This document shows positions 15,602-24,230 of a stretch of DNA of 27,983 nucleotides, in pieces. Within the stretch, counting starts at the first letter, position 1, and every line of letters begins with the position of its first letter. A program made the position numbers and the translations under genes. This DNA is from RGIG9608 sp045612365 (lineage in GTDB: Bacteria > Bacteroidota > Bacteroidia > Bacteroidales > Paludibacteraceae). The stretch lies in NCBI GenBank assembly GCA_045612365.1, contig JAZKYY010000012.1, positions 1 to 27,983 on the forward strand, in the 5' to 3' direction. Under the pieces are notes generated by a model. That model ran no database searches, had not been told where the DNA came from, and saw only the letters and a list, made by a program, of their open reading frames with translations.

Positions 15602-15633
15602 AAAGTACTTACAAAAAAAGTAGGTGCTTTTTT
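15602..15633 (+). terminator. Terminator of the tRNA gene
   Basis: An 11-bp stem (15602-15612 AAAGTACTTAC with 15620-15630 GTAGGTGCTTT, two G-T pairs) has a 7-A loop and is followed by more T. It lies 12 bases after the tRNA end and fits an intrinsic terminator on the plus strand. Confidence 0.85.
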
Positions 15634-15692
15634 ATGCCTTTTTTGTGCCATTTTCTACTTTTATATCGGTATTTACATCATATTATAACATA

Positions 15693-15713
15693 AAAACTTG
15701 CACAAAACTTGCA
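15693..15713. repeat. Pair of 10-bp direct repeats (AAAACTTGCA)
   Basis: Two exact copies at 15693-15702 and 15704-15713 are separated by one base. They lie in the 216-base gap between the tRNA and the GNAT gene. Possibly a protein-binding site or a scar of integration next to the tRNA; no integrase is present. Confidence 0.5.
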
Positions 15714-15752
15714 AATAATTTTATGATATTAATCTAAATTTGATTAGACATA

Positions 15753-15802
15753 TCCTCTTCTTGTTCTTTATTTTTTTTCAAAAATAAAGAACAAGAAGAG
15801 GA
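15753..15802. repeat. Perfect 23-bp inverted repeat behind the GNAT-like gene
   Basis: Arms 15753-15775 and 15780-15802 are exact reverse complements around the loop TTTC. The repeat begins 3 bases after the stop codon of the minus-strand gene. It would form a very stable RNA hairpin at the end of that message, but no T-run follows on the minus strand (the next bases are ATATG), so it is not a standard intrinsic terminator, though it may stop transcription or protect the 3' end. Confidence 0.9.
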
Positions 15803-15805
15803 AAC

Positions 15806-17008
15806 CTAATTCTTATCTCCCTTTCGAGCTTCGAGCCGAGGGCAACGTTCAAAAGGTTTTGTGTTGTCGAACAGATAACGATATGTAGCATGCATCTTAT
15901 GTCGCACTGCTCCAACGTAACTTTCTACCATGCGCATCATCACAGGATTAAAATCGCCAATCCATGCCAATTCCATAGATTTATAGTTCTTTAACCCACC
16001 TTTTTCAATCTCTTTTTCCATACAACGAATAAGCCCACTTTCCACTCCTCTACCCTGAAATTGAGGCACAACACCAAACGTCATACCAAAAATTCGGTCA
16101 GACTTTTTACGTCGGATGCTCCAAAGCAAACGCAACTTGTTGACAAAATTGAGTTTCCCTCCAAACTTTCCGATAATCCTATTCAAGTCTGGTATATTTA
16201 TAAAAAAAGCTATTGCCTCATCATTGTAATAAGCAAAATAGATAAGCTTGGGGTCAATAATAAGTCGAAGTGAAGCAAAAAGTTCATCGGCTTGCTCTTT
16301 TGTAAGTGGATTCACTCCTGAAAAACGCGACCAAGCTTTATTATAAATACTCCTAACATCTTCCGCCACACGATGGTAATCAGATTTCTCAATATGACGA
16401 AACAAGTAATTTGGGTTACTCTCTAAACGCTTCACTTTTTCGTAAAGCGAGGCCGAAAGCAAGCCGGACTTTATCTCACGCAAATAAGTATACTGATTGA
16501 AATAATTTCTCCAACCATAAGTTTCAAACAACTTTTGATAATAAGGGAAATTGTAAGGATTGGCATAAAGAGGTGTTTTCTCAAAACCATCAACAAGCAA
16601 TCCCCACCAACTATCACGATTTCCAAAATTAATAGGACCATCCATCGCCTCCATTCCCTTCTGAGCAAGCCACTCCTTAGCCACATCAAAAAGCATATTG
16701 GCAACCTCTTGGTCATCAATCGCTTCAAAAAATCCACAACCTCCTGTCGGTTGTTTTTCTACAGATGATTGCCGTTGGTTATAGAATGCAGCTATTCGGC
16801 CTACCACATCTCCTTTCTGATTCAGTACTATCCATCGAGCCGCATCTCCACCTTCATATTTCCGATTCTTGGTAGGAGAAAAAACATTTTCGATATCACT
16901 ATCAAGCGGACATACCCAAAATTTATTTCCCAAATAAAGTTTCTTAGGAAAATCAATAAACAACTTCTTATCAGCAGAAGACGTTACCTCTTTCAGAATA
17001 TATGACAT
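15806..17008 (-). CDS. GNAT-like acyltransferase family protein, function unknown
   Basis: The 400-aa cytosolic protein resembles conserved Bacteroidetes proteins annotated as GNAT-family N-acetyltransferases. The C-terminal half has an acetyl-CoA-binding type loop (FGVVPQFQGRGVESGLI), matching the R/Q-x-x-G-x-G/A pattern of GNAT motif A, and a following strand (SMELAWIGDFNPVMMRMVE). The N-terminal half contains a degenerate second domain (WIVLNQKGDVVGRIAAFYN) and a conserved GPINFGNRDSWWGLLVDGF segment. No signal peptide or membrane span is seen. It is 42 bases after the DUF3078 gene. Substrate unknown. Confidence 0.75.
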   Translation of the reverse strand: MSYILKEVTSSADKKLFIDFPKKLYLGNKFWVCPLDSDIENVFSPTKNRKYEGGDAARWIVLNQKGDVVGRIAAFYNQRQSSVEKQPTGGCGFFEAIDDQEVANMLFDVAKEWLAQKGMEAMDGPINFGNRDSWWGLLVDGFEKTPLYANPYNFPYYQKLFETYGWRNYFNQYTYLREIKSGLLSASLYEKVKRLESNPNYLFRHIEKSDYHRVAEDVRSIYNKAWSRFSGVNPLTKEQADELFASLRLIIDPKLIYFAYYNDEAIAFFINIPDLNRIIGKFGGKLNFVNKLRLLWSIRRKKSDRIFGMTFGVVPQFQGRGVESGLIRCMEKEIEKGGLKNYKSMELAWIGDFNPVMMRMVESYVGAVRHKMHATYRYLFDNTKPFERCPRLEARKGDKN

Positions 17009-17037
17009 AAAAGTTAAGTTGCGTTTTTATTATCACA

Positions 17038-17045
17038 CAAAAGTA
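17038..17045 (-). promoter_or_regulatory. Possible -7 element in front of the GNAT-like gene
   Basis: The minus strand reads TACTTTTG, 29 bases before the ATG, within the gap after the DUF3078 gene. No proper TTTG -33 box accompanies it, so read-through from hflX remains possible. Confidence 0.35.
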
Positions 17046-17050
17046 AATAA

Positions 17051-18484
17051 TTAAAACTGATACAAGAAACCTAAACTAGTAAACTCACGAAACTGAAAAC
17101 GAGATTTTTGACCTTCCGCAAGTACCAAACTTGAGTCGTAACGTGGGTGAAGTGAAAGTTGTATGGTAAGAAAATGAGTTACTATAAAATTACCCGTTAT
17201 TTCCCAATCCAACTCCACATTTTTATAATCTGTATAAAGATAGAACTTTGAATTCAACTTCAACTCTTTTGAAAAAACATAGGCAAAATTAAGTTCCAAA
17301 CGACTACCAAAAGCATGAAGAATATTCTTCCCTATGGAAATATTAAATTTGTCTGCAATACTACTCTCGACCCCTTCTGCCTTACTTGTATTCATCACAT
17401 AGGTTAGTTTGTAGGAAAAAGGAGAAACCATAAGCGAGAGAATTGTTTTATACTTAAAATCCAAACCTAAACCAATATAAGTTCTGATGGGGGAAAAAGT
17501 AGAAGTAGAAAGTTCTTTTGTATTTGGCACAAATGTATTGAAAAGCGGCGTAGAAAATTCAGCCGAAAGTGTGTAATAAAAATTTCTAAATGCCTTCAAT
17601 CCTAATTTAGAATTAAGTTTGAAGAGGTCTTCATTCGTACTCAAAAAACGTAAAGAATCGCTAAAGGAGGAATTAAATCCCGCTTTCCATTCAAGCGTAT
17701 TGTCAAATTGAAGATTTTTGTGGTTTGTATAATTAACATAAGCAGAAACATCTCCCAAAATTGAGACATTTCCAGTCCCACCCGTATACCAATTTGGCGA
17801 GATATAACTCTGAGAAACTAATGCAGAAATTTTCCCTCCATAACGCCATTTTCGTTTTTGTTGAGAAATATCCAATTTGCTTTTGGGCAATTCTACCATT
17901 TGTTGCTTCCACAAAAAGTCCTCAATAGAAGTTTTTCTTTCCCTAAAATTCAATTTCAAATCATTTATATCAGGAAGTTCCTCCTCATGAAAAGCAATAA
18001 GTTCTGGCGACGTTTCCTTTATATCAATGTAAACCTCACGACGTAGATTACTAATAATATCCTCATCGTTTTTTTCCTCTCTGATATCCGGATTATCTCT
18101 TCTAAAAATCCAATCCAAAAACAACGGATTATACTCACATTCATTTTTGGACTCTTCTGCTATACGCAACGAATCTTTCTCTGAAATCAGCTTTCCTAAG
18201 CCTATTTTTGCCAAATCAACATTTTTTAATCCTTCAGATATTTTAGTCTGATTCTGAGGCGAAATCAAAGTTTCTTCTATCAAAGGCGTTGCTAACAGAT
18301 TTTTTTTTGTTGACGAAACAGAATATGACTCCAAATAAGTTTCAATATCAGCAATTTCTATCGTATCATTCTGAGCCTTTGAGGCAAAAAAGAAGAAAAA
18401 AAGAACGACAAAAAGAAAATACCTTCTAGTTCTAAAAAAACCAGAAAAAACACTTCTCACAACAAAGGTCAAAATCTTTTTCAC
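17051..18484 (-). CDS. DUF3078-family outer-membrane beta-barrel protein
   Basis: The 477-aa protein has a long basic N-terminus, then a very hydrophobic Leu/Phe run ending Ala-Ser-Lys-Ala-Gln near residue 38, which fits a signal peptide. The start codon is GTG, 7 bases after the hflX stop; there is no ATG nearby. Residues 40-200 are charged and probably periplasmic. From about 210 a DUF3078-like barrel follows, recognisable by WRYGGKISALVSQSYISPNWYTGG and by alternating aromatic strands (YTNHKNLQFDNTLEWKAGF). The last residue is Phe after a tyrosine-rich strand, as in many barrel proteins recognised by the BAM machinery. Exact role unknown. Confidence 0.8.
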   Translation of the reverse strand: MKKILTFVVRSVFSGFFRTRRYFLFVVLFFFFFASKAQNDTIEIADIETYLESYSVSSTKKNLLATPLIEETLISPQNQTKISEGLKNVDLAKIGLGKLISEKDSLRIAEESKNECEYNPLFLDWIFRRDNPDIREEKNDEDIISNLRREVYIDIKETSPELIAFHEEELPDINDLKLNFRERKTSIEDFLWKQQMVELPKSKLDISQQKRKWRYGGKISALVSQSYISPNWYTGGTGNVSILGDVSAYVNYTNHKNLQFDNTLEWKAGFNSSFSDSLRFLSTNEDLFKLNSKLGLKAFRNFYYTLSAEFSTPLFNTFVPNTKELSTSTFSPIRTYIGLGLDFKYKTILSLMVSPFSYKLTYVMNTSKAEGVESSIADKFNISIGKNILHAFGSRLELNFAYVFSKELKLNSKFYLYTDYKNVELDWEITGNFIVTHFLTIQLSLHPRYDSSLVLAEGQKSRFQFREFTSLGFLYQF

Positions 18485-18491
18485 CTTTTTC

Positions 18492-19721
18492 TTATTCTAA
18501 ATCTGTGTATTGTTCAAACAAAAAGTCGTTGTACGGAAAGCGCGTAATATGAATTTCTTTCACCTTATCATAGAGCAGTTTTTTTAGTTCTACTATATTC
18601 ATTCGCTCTTTTGCCGAAACAAACAAACAGTTGTTATGCATTTTTGCCATCCAAGTCGATTTCAAATCATCAAGAGAAAAATTTTCTCTCTTCATCGGAG
18701 TCAAATCATCTTCATCCTTAGGCACAAAAGAAAAAGCATCTATTTTATTAAAAATCACAATCATTGGCTTTTCTTGCTTGTCGATTTCTTTAATAGTTTT
18801 GTTCACCACATTAAATTGCTCCTCAAAATTCGGATGCGAAATATCAACAATATGCAATAAAATATCCGCTTCTCTAACCTCATCAAGAGTAGATTTGAAA
18901 GACTCTATCAGGTGAGTTGGCAACTTACGAATAAAGCCTACTGTATCGGAAAGCAAAAAGGGAAGATTCTCAATTATCACTTTTCTTACCGTCGTATCTA
19001 GCGTTGCAAACAATTTATTTTCAGCAAACACATCACTTTTGCTCAAAAGGTTCATCATCGTAGACTTTCCGGCATTGGTGTACCCAACAAGAGCAACTCG
19101 AACCATTTTTCCACGATTTTTTCGCTGAACCTGTTTTTGTTTATCAATGTGCTTTAGTTCATCTTTCAACCGAGATATCTTATCCAAAATAATTCGCCGG
19201 TCAGTTTCTATCTGAGTTTCACCAGGTCCACGCATACCGATACCTCCTCTTTGACGTTCAAGGTGAGTCCACATCCTTGTTAATCGAGGCAGAAGATATT
19301 GATATTGAGCAAGTTCAACTTGAGTCTTCGCATGAGCAGTTTGAGCTCTTTTTGCAAAAATATCCAAAATAAGCGTTGTTCTATCGAGCACTTTAATTTT
19401 GAGAATATTTTCGATATTTTTCAACTGAAGCGGCGACAACTCATCGTCAAAAATTGCCATCCGAACAGCATTTTCTTCATCTTCTGCACGCAATTTTATA
19501 TATTCCGCAATCTCCTCTAATTTACCCTGACCAATAAAGGTTCGAGAATTTGGGAATGGCACTCTCTGAAAAAACTTTTTCACAGGAATTGCTCCAGCCG
19601 TTTCTGCCAAAAAAGCCAATTCATCAAGATATTCCTTTGCTCTCTCTTCTGACTGATTTTGAGTTATCAATCCTATCAAAACAGCTTTTTCTTCGTATAT
19701 CTCAGTCTTTACATTTGTCAT
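18492..19721 (-). CDS. hflX: HflX ribosome-associated GTPase
   Basis: HflX is a heat-induced GTPase that splits stalled or hibernating ribosomes. The 409-aa protein has the N-terminal HflX domain with FIGQGKLEEIAEY, the glycine-rich linker ERQRGGIGMRGPGETQIE, and a G domain with P-loop GYTNAGKST, switch II DTVGFI, NKID and the SAK-type motif (VSAKERMN). A C-terminal extension of about 20 residues ends LFEQYTDLE. It is first in the run hflX, DUF3078 protein, possibly the GNAT gene. A -7-like box lies 22 bases upstream. Confidence 0.95.
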   Translation of the reverse strand: MTNVKTEIYEEKAVLIGLITQNQSEERAKEYLDELAFLAETAGAIPVKKFFQRVPFPNSRTFIGQGKLEEIAEYIKLRAEDEENAVRMAIFDDELSPLQLKNIENILKIKVLDRTTLILDIFAKRAQTAHAKTQVELAQYQYLLPRLTRMWTHLERQRGGIGMRGPGETQIETDRRIILDKISRLKDELKHIDKQKQVQRKNRGKMVRVALVGYTNAGKSTMMNLLSKSDVFAENKLFATLDTTVRKVIIENLPFLLSDTVGFIRKLPTHLIESFKSTLDEVREADILLHIVDISHPNFEEQFNVVNKTIKEIDKQEKPMIVIFNKIDAFSFVPKDEDDLTPMKRENFSLDDLKSTWMAKMHNNCLFVSAKERMNIVELKKLLYDKVKEIHITRFPYNDFLFEQYTDLE

Positions 19722-19742
19722 AAATTATCTCTAAAAGCTTTG

Positions 19743-19771
19743 CAAAATTAACAAAAAGAGAGTAAAACAAA
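19743..19771 (-). promoter_or_regulatory. Putative hflX promoter
   Basis: Minus-strand TTTG (19768-19771) and TAATTTTG (19743-19750) are separated by 17 bases, slightly short of the usual 19. The -33 bases fall in the T-run of the rpsP terminator, so stop and start signals interlock. Confidence 0.45.
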
Positions 19772-19793
19772 AAGTCCGACAAATTTGTCGGAC
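19769..19793 (-). terminator. Terminator of rpsP
   Basis: A perfect 20-base palindrome (19774-19793) with GTCCGACA/TGTCGGAC arms is followed on the minus strand by TTTTT. It is 33 bases after the rpsP stop and is a standard intrinsic terminator. Confidence 0.9.
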
Positions 19794-19826
19794 CCTTTCT
19801 ATAAGAACACTTTCTAAACTTTTTTC

Positions 19827-20363
19827 TTATGCTTGCGCTTCTTCAGCCGCAGGAGCTTCTTCTGTAGCATTTTCTGCTTCTGCCTCTGCTGCTTGAACAA
19901 CTGCTTCTGCTTTTTTCTTAGCTACTTCTTCTGCTTTTGCTTTATTTTTTTCTATTTCTTCAGCCAAACGTTTTTTTGCATTTTCACTTTTTTCAGCTGC
20001 AACTTGATCCTTTGTTTTTTGGATTGTTGCTACTTTTTCATTTTTCCATGCATCGAAACGTTTTTCTGCTTCTGCATTATCAAAAGCACCTTTCTTTACA
20101 CCATCCAACAAGTGTTTTTTCAACAAAACGCCTTCTCTTGAAAGAATACTACGAACTGTGTCAGTTGGTTGAGCCCCAGTTTGAATCCAATACAATGCAC
20201 GATCAAAGTTCAAATCAATCATCGCTGGATTTACATTTGGATTGTAAGCTCCAATTCTTTCTACAAACTTGCCATCACGAGGAGCTCTCGAATCAGCAAT
20301 CACAATGTGGTAATAGGCATACCCTTTGTGTCCATGTCTTTGCAATCTAATTTTCGTTGCCAT
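19827..20363 (-). CDS. rpsP: 30S ribosomal protein S16 with long acidic tail
   Basis: S16 (bS16) is a small-subunit assembly protein. Residues 1-80 are the conserved domain (KIRLQRHGHKGYAYYHIVIADSR in blocks, ERIGAYNPN, ALYWIQTGAQPTDTVRSIL). The chain then runs to 178 aa, about twice the E. coli length. The extension is a Lys/Glu/Ala-rich segment that reads like a long helix or coiled coil (about 105-155), ending in an Ala/Glu/Pro tail. Such tails are common on Bacteroidetes S16. The gene has its own promoter and terminator, so it is monocistronic; rimM, trmD and rplS, its usual partners in other phyla, are not here. Confidence 0.96.
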   Translation of the reverse strand: MATKIRLQRHGHKGYAYYHIVIADSRAPRDGKFVERIGAYNPNVNPAMIDLNFDRALYWIQTGAQPTDTVRSILSREGVLLKKHLLDGVKKGAFDNAEAEKRFDAWKNEKVATIQKTKDQVAAEKSENAKKRLAEEIEKNKAKAEEVAKKKAEAVVQAAEAEAENATEEAPAAEEAQA

Positions 20364-20417
20364 TTTCTATAAAATTTAATTATTAAAACCTAAACTGCTT
20401 TTTCTCGAAAAGCGGTG

Positions 20418-20448
20418 CAAAGGTATAACATTTTTTTCAATAAACCAA
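20418..20448 (-). promoter_or_regulatory. Putative rpsP promoter
   Basis: Minus-strand TACCTTTG (20418-20425) is preceded after 19 bases by TTGG (20445-20448), close to TTTG. A small stem-loop (CGCTTTT/AAAAGC type, 20393-20415) lies near the expected transcript start. Confidence 0.55.
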
Positions 20449-20473
20449 TTGCACTATTTTAATAATCCGACTT

Positions 20474-23400
20474 TTATTTATTTTTCTCAATCCATTTACG
20501 AGCATTTACAAAAGCATCAACCCATGGTGTTGTTTCATCAGATTTACTATCTTGCGGATAATAACCCCATTGCCAAGGGAAAATTGCACGTTCAAGGTGT
20601 GGCATCATTGCCAAATGACGACCGTCTGAAGAACAAATTCCCGCTACATTATAATCCGAACCATTAGGATTAGCAGGATAAGAATCATAAGCATATTTTG
20701 CAACAATATGGTAATCTTGTTCTGCCTTAGGCAAAGAGAATTTACCTTCTCCGTGTGCCACCCAAATACCCAAACGGCTTCCTGACAACGAGCCAAACAT
20801 CACACTATTATTTTCTGGGATATCAAGAGCCACAAAATTCGACTCAAATTTATGTGAATTATTGTGCAACATTTTTGGTTTTTCATCATGTTCTGGAGTC
20901 AACAATCCCAATTCCACCATCAACTGACAACCATTACAAATACCTAACGAAAGTGTATTCTTTCTCGCATAAAATTTATCAAGAGCAAGTTTTGCTTTCT
21001 CGTTGTAACGGAATCCTCCAGCCCAACCTTTTGCGCTACCAAGTACATCGGAATTTGAGAAACCACCACAGAAAACAATCATATCCACCTCTTCAAGTGT
21101 TTCTCGACCCGTTGCAAGGTCCGTCATGTGGACATCCTTAACATTAAATCCAGCAAGATAGAGCGAATAAGCCATTTCGCGTTCACCATTAGTTCCTTTT
21201 TCTCTAATAATAGCTGCAATAGGTTGTTTTGCTAAATCAGTGCCTTCTTCTTGTTTTTTATTGTTAAAAATAAAGTTCAATGGCTGATTTTTATAATTTG
21301 CAAAACGTTGTGCCGCACATTCTTTACCACTTTGTTTGCAATCTAGCAAATACGATGGGCGATACCAAACATCACGCAATTCATCTATATCCAAATTGAT
21401 AACTGACGATTGATATTGAACTCTCACTTGACGATCAGTAATCACATCTGCAACCTTTGTAAACCCAACACCTGCTTCGCTCAAAATCTTTTCTGCTGAT
21501 TTTATATCCTTGATTTGCACAAGAACTGACGGATTTTCTGCAAAAAGAACTTTTAAAATATCTTCTTGAACAAATCCGCTTAAGTCGAGTTTCAAACCTC
21601 CTTTTGTATTTGAAAAACACATCTCAAGCAATGCTGTGAGCATACCTCCTGCCGAAACATCATGACCAGCAAGAATAAGTCCTTCTTCAACCAACTTTTG
21701 AACAGCATTAAATGCCGATGCAAAATATTCAGTATCATTAACATTAGGGCATTCTGAACCAATTTTATTGAGTGTTTGATAAAGAGCAGAACCACCTAAT
21801 TGTAACGGGGCAAAAGAGAAATCAATATGATATACAGCCGCTTCTGGATCATTAACAAGCACTGGTCCAACAATTTTTCTGATATCACTCACTTCTCCTG
21901 CTGCTGAGATAATAACTGTTCCAGGAGAGAACACTTTATCCTGACCATATTTTTGAGTCATTGAAAGACTATCTTTTCCTGTTGGGATATTAATTCCAAG
22001 TCCACAAGCAAAATCGCTACAAGCCTCAACAGCTTTATAAAGTCGAGCGTCTTCCCCTTCATTTTTACAAGGCCACATCCAGTTTGCCGACAAAGAAACT
22101 GATTCAATTCCATTTTTCAACGGAGCAAAAACAATATTTGTCAAACTTTCAGCTATAGCCAATACAGATCCAGCTGCAGAATCTATCAAAGCAACTTGTG
22201 GTGCATGACCAATTGACGTTGCAATACCTGCTTTTCCTCGATAATCTAGAGCAACTGCTCCACAATCACTCAAAGGCAACTGCAACTCTCCTTGACATTG
22301 TTGGCGAGCGATTTTTCCTGTAACTGAACGGTCAACCTTATTTGTCAACCAATCCTTACAAGCAACTGCTTCAAGTGTCAACACATTTTTGATATATTCC
22401 TCAATATTGTCGACAGAAGTTTCTGGGTCACTATATTTTTCAACAATAGTTTTGTCATGCATATATGTTTTTGGAGCCTTTCCAAAAAAGTCTTCCAAAT
22501 CCATATCTATTGGTTTTTCGCCATTATTTCTTTCGAAAACAAAACGCATATCGTCAGTAGTTTCTCCAACGCTATAGAAAGGAGCACGCTCACGATCAGC
22601 AATGCGTTTAATATGCTCTTGAGCAGCATCTGGAACAAGAAGCCCCATACGTTCCTGGCTTTCGTTTCCAATAATTTCTTTTGCAGAAAGCGTTGGGTCG
22701 CCAACAGGAAGGTTGTCTAAATCTATATGACCACCAGTTGCTTCAACTAATTCTGAAAGGCAGTTCAAATGTCCTCCCGCTCCGTGGTCGTGAATAGAAA
22801 CGATTGGATTGTTATCGCTTTCTGCCAATGTACGTATTACGTTTGATACACGTTTTTGCATTTCCGGATTAGCACGTTGAACTGCATTTAGTTCTATTCC
22901 GCTGCTATATTGCCCAGTTTCTACACTCGACACAGCTCCACCACCCATTCCTATTCGGTAATTATCACCACCAAGCACAACTACTTTTTCTCCTGGCTGA
23001 GGATTACCTTTCAGAGCATCACGTTCATTTGCAAAACCAACACCTCCAGCAAGCATAATCACTTTGTCATAAGCCATTTTCTTGCCATTTTCCTCGTGTT
23101 CAAAAGTCAACACCGAACCACAAATAAGTGGTTGACCAAATTTGTTTCCAAAATCAGAAGCTCCGTTTGAAGCTTTAATCAAGATCTGCTCTGGAGTCTG
23201 ATATAGCCATTGACGCTCTGCCACTTTCTTTTCATATCCGGCATCTTTGTTACGAGCATAACTCGTCATATATACAGCAGTTCCTGCAATAGGCAATGAG
23301 GCCTTTCCACCACCAAGACGGTCTCGAATTTCTCCACCTGTACCTGTTGCTGCGCCATTGAATGGTTCTACCGTTGTTGGGAAGTTATGAGTTTCTGCTT

Positions 23401-24130
23401 TTAATGATATTACAGATTTTATCTTTTTTGTTTCAAAGAAATCTGGCTTATCTCCACTTTTTGGAGCAAATTGTTCAATTTCTGGACCTTCGTTAAATGC
23501 CACATTATCTTTGTAAGCGGATATCAACGTATTTGGATTTAGTTCTGAAGTACGCTTAATCATTTTGAAAAGCGACAATTCTTTTTCTTCTCCATCAATC
23601 ACAAAAACTCCGTTAAAGATTTTATGACGGCAATGTTCTGAGTTCACTTGACTAAAACCAAAAACTTCACTATCAGTCAACTTTCTACCATAACGTGCAG
23701 AAACCTCATTCAAATAGTTTATTTCATTTTCACTCAAAGCCAAACCTTCTTGCTCATTGTATGCCGCAACGTCATCAATATAAATGACTGGCTCTGGCTG
23801 TTTGGTAATATCAAAAATTTCTTGATCGAGCCCATTGTATTCACGTTGAAGCATCGGGTCTATTTCTGTAGTCGAATCCATTGGCACAAATTCCTCAATA
23901 CGAAGAATGCCTTGAACTCCCATATTTTGCGTAATCTCAACCGCATTGGTACTCCAAGGAGTAATCATTTCACGACGAGGGCCCGAAAAAACGCCCTCTA
24001 CCTTTTGCTCGTCCAACAACTCTGCATTATCAAAAAGCCAACAAAGTTTTGAAACATCACTATTTTCTAATTCTGATTTTGTCTGTACTGCAATAATAGT
24101 ACGACTTGGAGTTCTAAAAAAAGATAACAT
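20474..24130 (-). CDS. purL: PurL, phosphoribosylformylglycinamidine synthase (single-chain)
   Basis: PurL (EC 6.3.5.3) converts FGAR to FGAM with glutamine and ATP in purine synthesis. The 1218-aa single chain is the large type (as in E. coli), not the PurS/Q/L three-part enzyme. In order: an N-terminal domain, FGAM-synthase AIRS-type domains from about 170 to 900 (SQVNSEHCRHKIFNG, SLKAETHNFPTTVEPFNGAATGTGGEIRD as located blocks, DHGAGGHLNCLSELVE), and a C-terminal glutaminase domain with nucleophile Cys in LGICNGCQL and the His-x-Glu pair in MMPHLE. It stands alone between rpsP and the RSH gene, with its own -7-like box. Confidence 0.97.
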   Translation of the reverse strand: MLSFFRTPSRTIIAVQTKSELENSDVSKLCWLFDNAELLDEQKVEGVFSGPRREMITPWSTNAVEITQNMGVQGILRIEEFVPMDSTTEIDPMLQREYNGLDQEIFDITKQPEPVIYIDDVAAYNEQEGLALSENEINYLNEVSARYGRKLTDSEVFGFSQVNSEHCRHKIFNGVFVIDGEEKELSLFKMIKRTSELNPNTLISAYKDNVAFNEGPEIEQFAPKSGDKPDFFETKKIKSVISLKAETHNFPTTVEPFNGAATGTGGEIRDRLGGGKASLPIAGTAVYMTSYARNKDAGYEKKVAERQWLYQTPEQILIKASNGASDFGNKFGQPLICGSVLTFEHEENGKKMAYDKVIMLAGGVGFANERDALKGNPQPGEKVVVLGGDNYRIGMGGGAVSSVETGQYSSGIELNAVQRANPEMQKRVSNVIRTLAESDNNPIVSIHDHGAGGHLNCLSELVEATGGHIDLDNLPVGDPTLSAKEIIGNESQERMGLLVPDAAQEHIKRIADRERAPFYSVGETTDDMRFVFERNNGEKPIDMDLEDFFGKAPKTYMHDKTIVEKYSDPETSVDNIEEYIKNVLTLEAVACKDWLTNKVDRSVTGKIARQQCQGELQLPLSDCGAVALDYRGKAGIATSIGHAPQVALIDSAAGSVLAIAESLTNIVFAPLKNGIESVSLSANWMWPCKNEGEDARLYKAVEACSDFACGLGINIPTGKDSLSMTQKYGQDKVFSPGTVIISAAGEVSDIRKIVGPVLVNDPEAAVYHIDFSFAPLQLGGSALYQTLNKIGSECPNVNDTEYFASAFNAVQKLVEEGLILAGHDVSAGGMLTALLEMCFSNTKGGLKLDLSGFVQEDILKVLFAENPSVLVQIKDIKSAEKILSEAGVGFTKVADVITDRQVRVQYQSSVINLDIDELRDVWYRPSYLLDCKQSGKECAAQRFANYKNQPLNFIFNNKKQEEGTDLAKQPIAAIIREKGTNGEREMAYSLYLAGFNVKDVHMTDLATGRETLEEVDMIVFCGGFSNSDVLGSAKGWAGGFRYNEKAKLALDKFYARKNTLSLGICNGCQLMVELGLLTPEHDEKPKMLHNNSHKFESNFVALDIPENNSVMFGSLSGSRLGIWVAHGEGKFSLPKAEQDYHIVAKYAYDSYPANPNGSDYNVAGICSSDGRHLAMMPHLERAIFPWQWGYYPQDSKSDETTPWVDAFVNARKWIEKNK

Positions 24131-24158
24131 AAACCAAATAAACTTTTTTATTAAAGTG

Positions 24159-24166
24159 CAAAGATA
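24159..24166 (-). promoter_or_regulatory. Putative -7 element of purL
   Basis: Minus-strand TATCTTTG, 28 bases before the purL ATG, is identical to the -7 box of the tRNA promoter in this window. No clear -33 TTTG is seen. Confidence 0.45.
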
Positions 24167-24230
24167 CGAAAAAGAGATTAAGTAAAAGAAGGTTTCTCTC
24201 GCTCAAAAAAGCAAGTTTTTTTTCTTTTTT

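Noticed and set aside
15571..15651. Short minus-strand frame (MAQKRHKKAPTFFVS...) running into the tRNA, possible integrase remnant
   Set aside because: Only 26 codons, made of the tRNA terminator and the tRNA antisense; resemblance to integrase starts is too weak.
15515..15713. tRNA 3' end as an attachment site for an integrated element
   Set aside because: No repeat of the tRNA end and no integrase in the window; only a short unrelated direct repeat is present.
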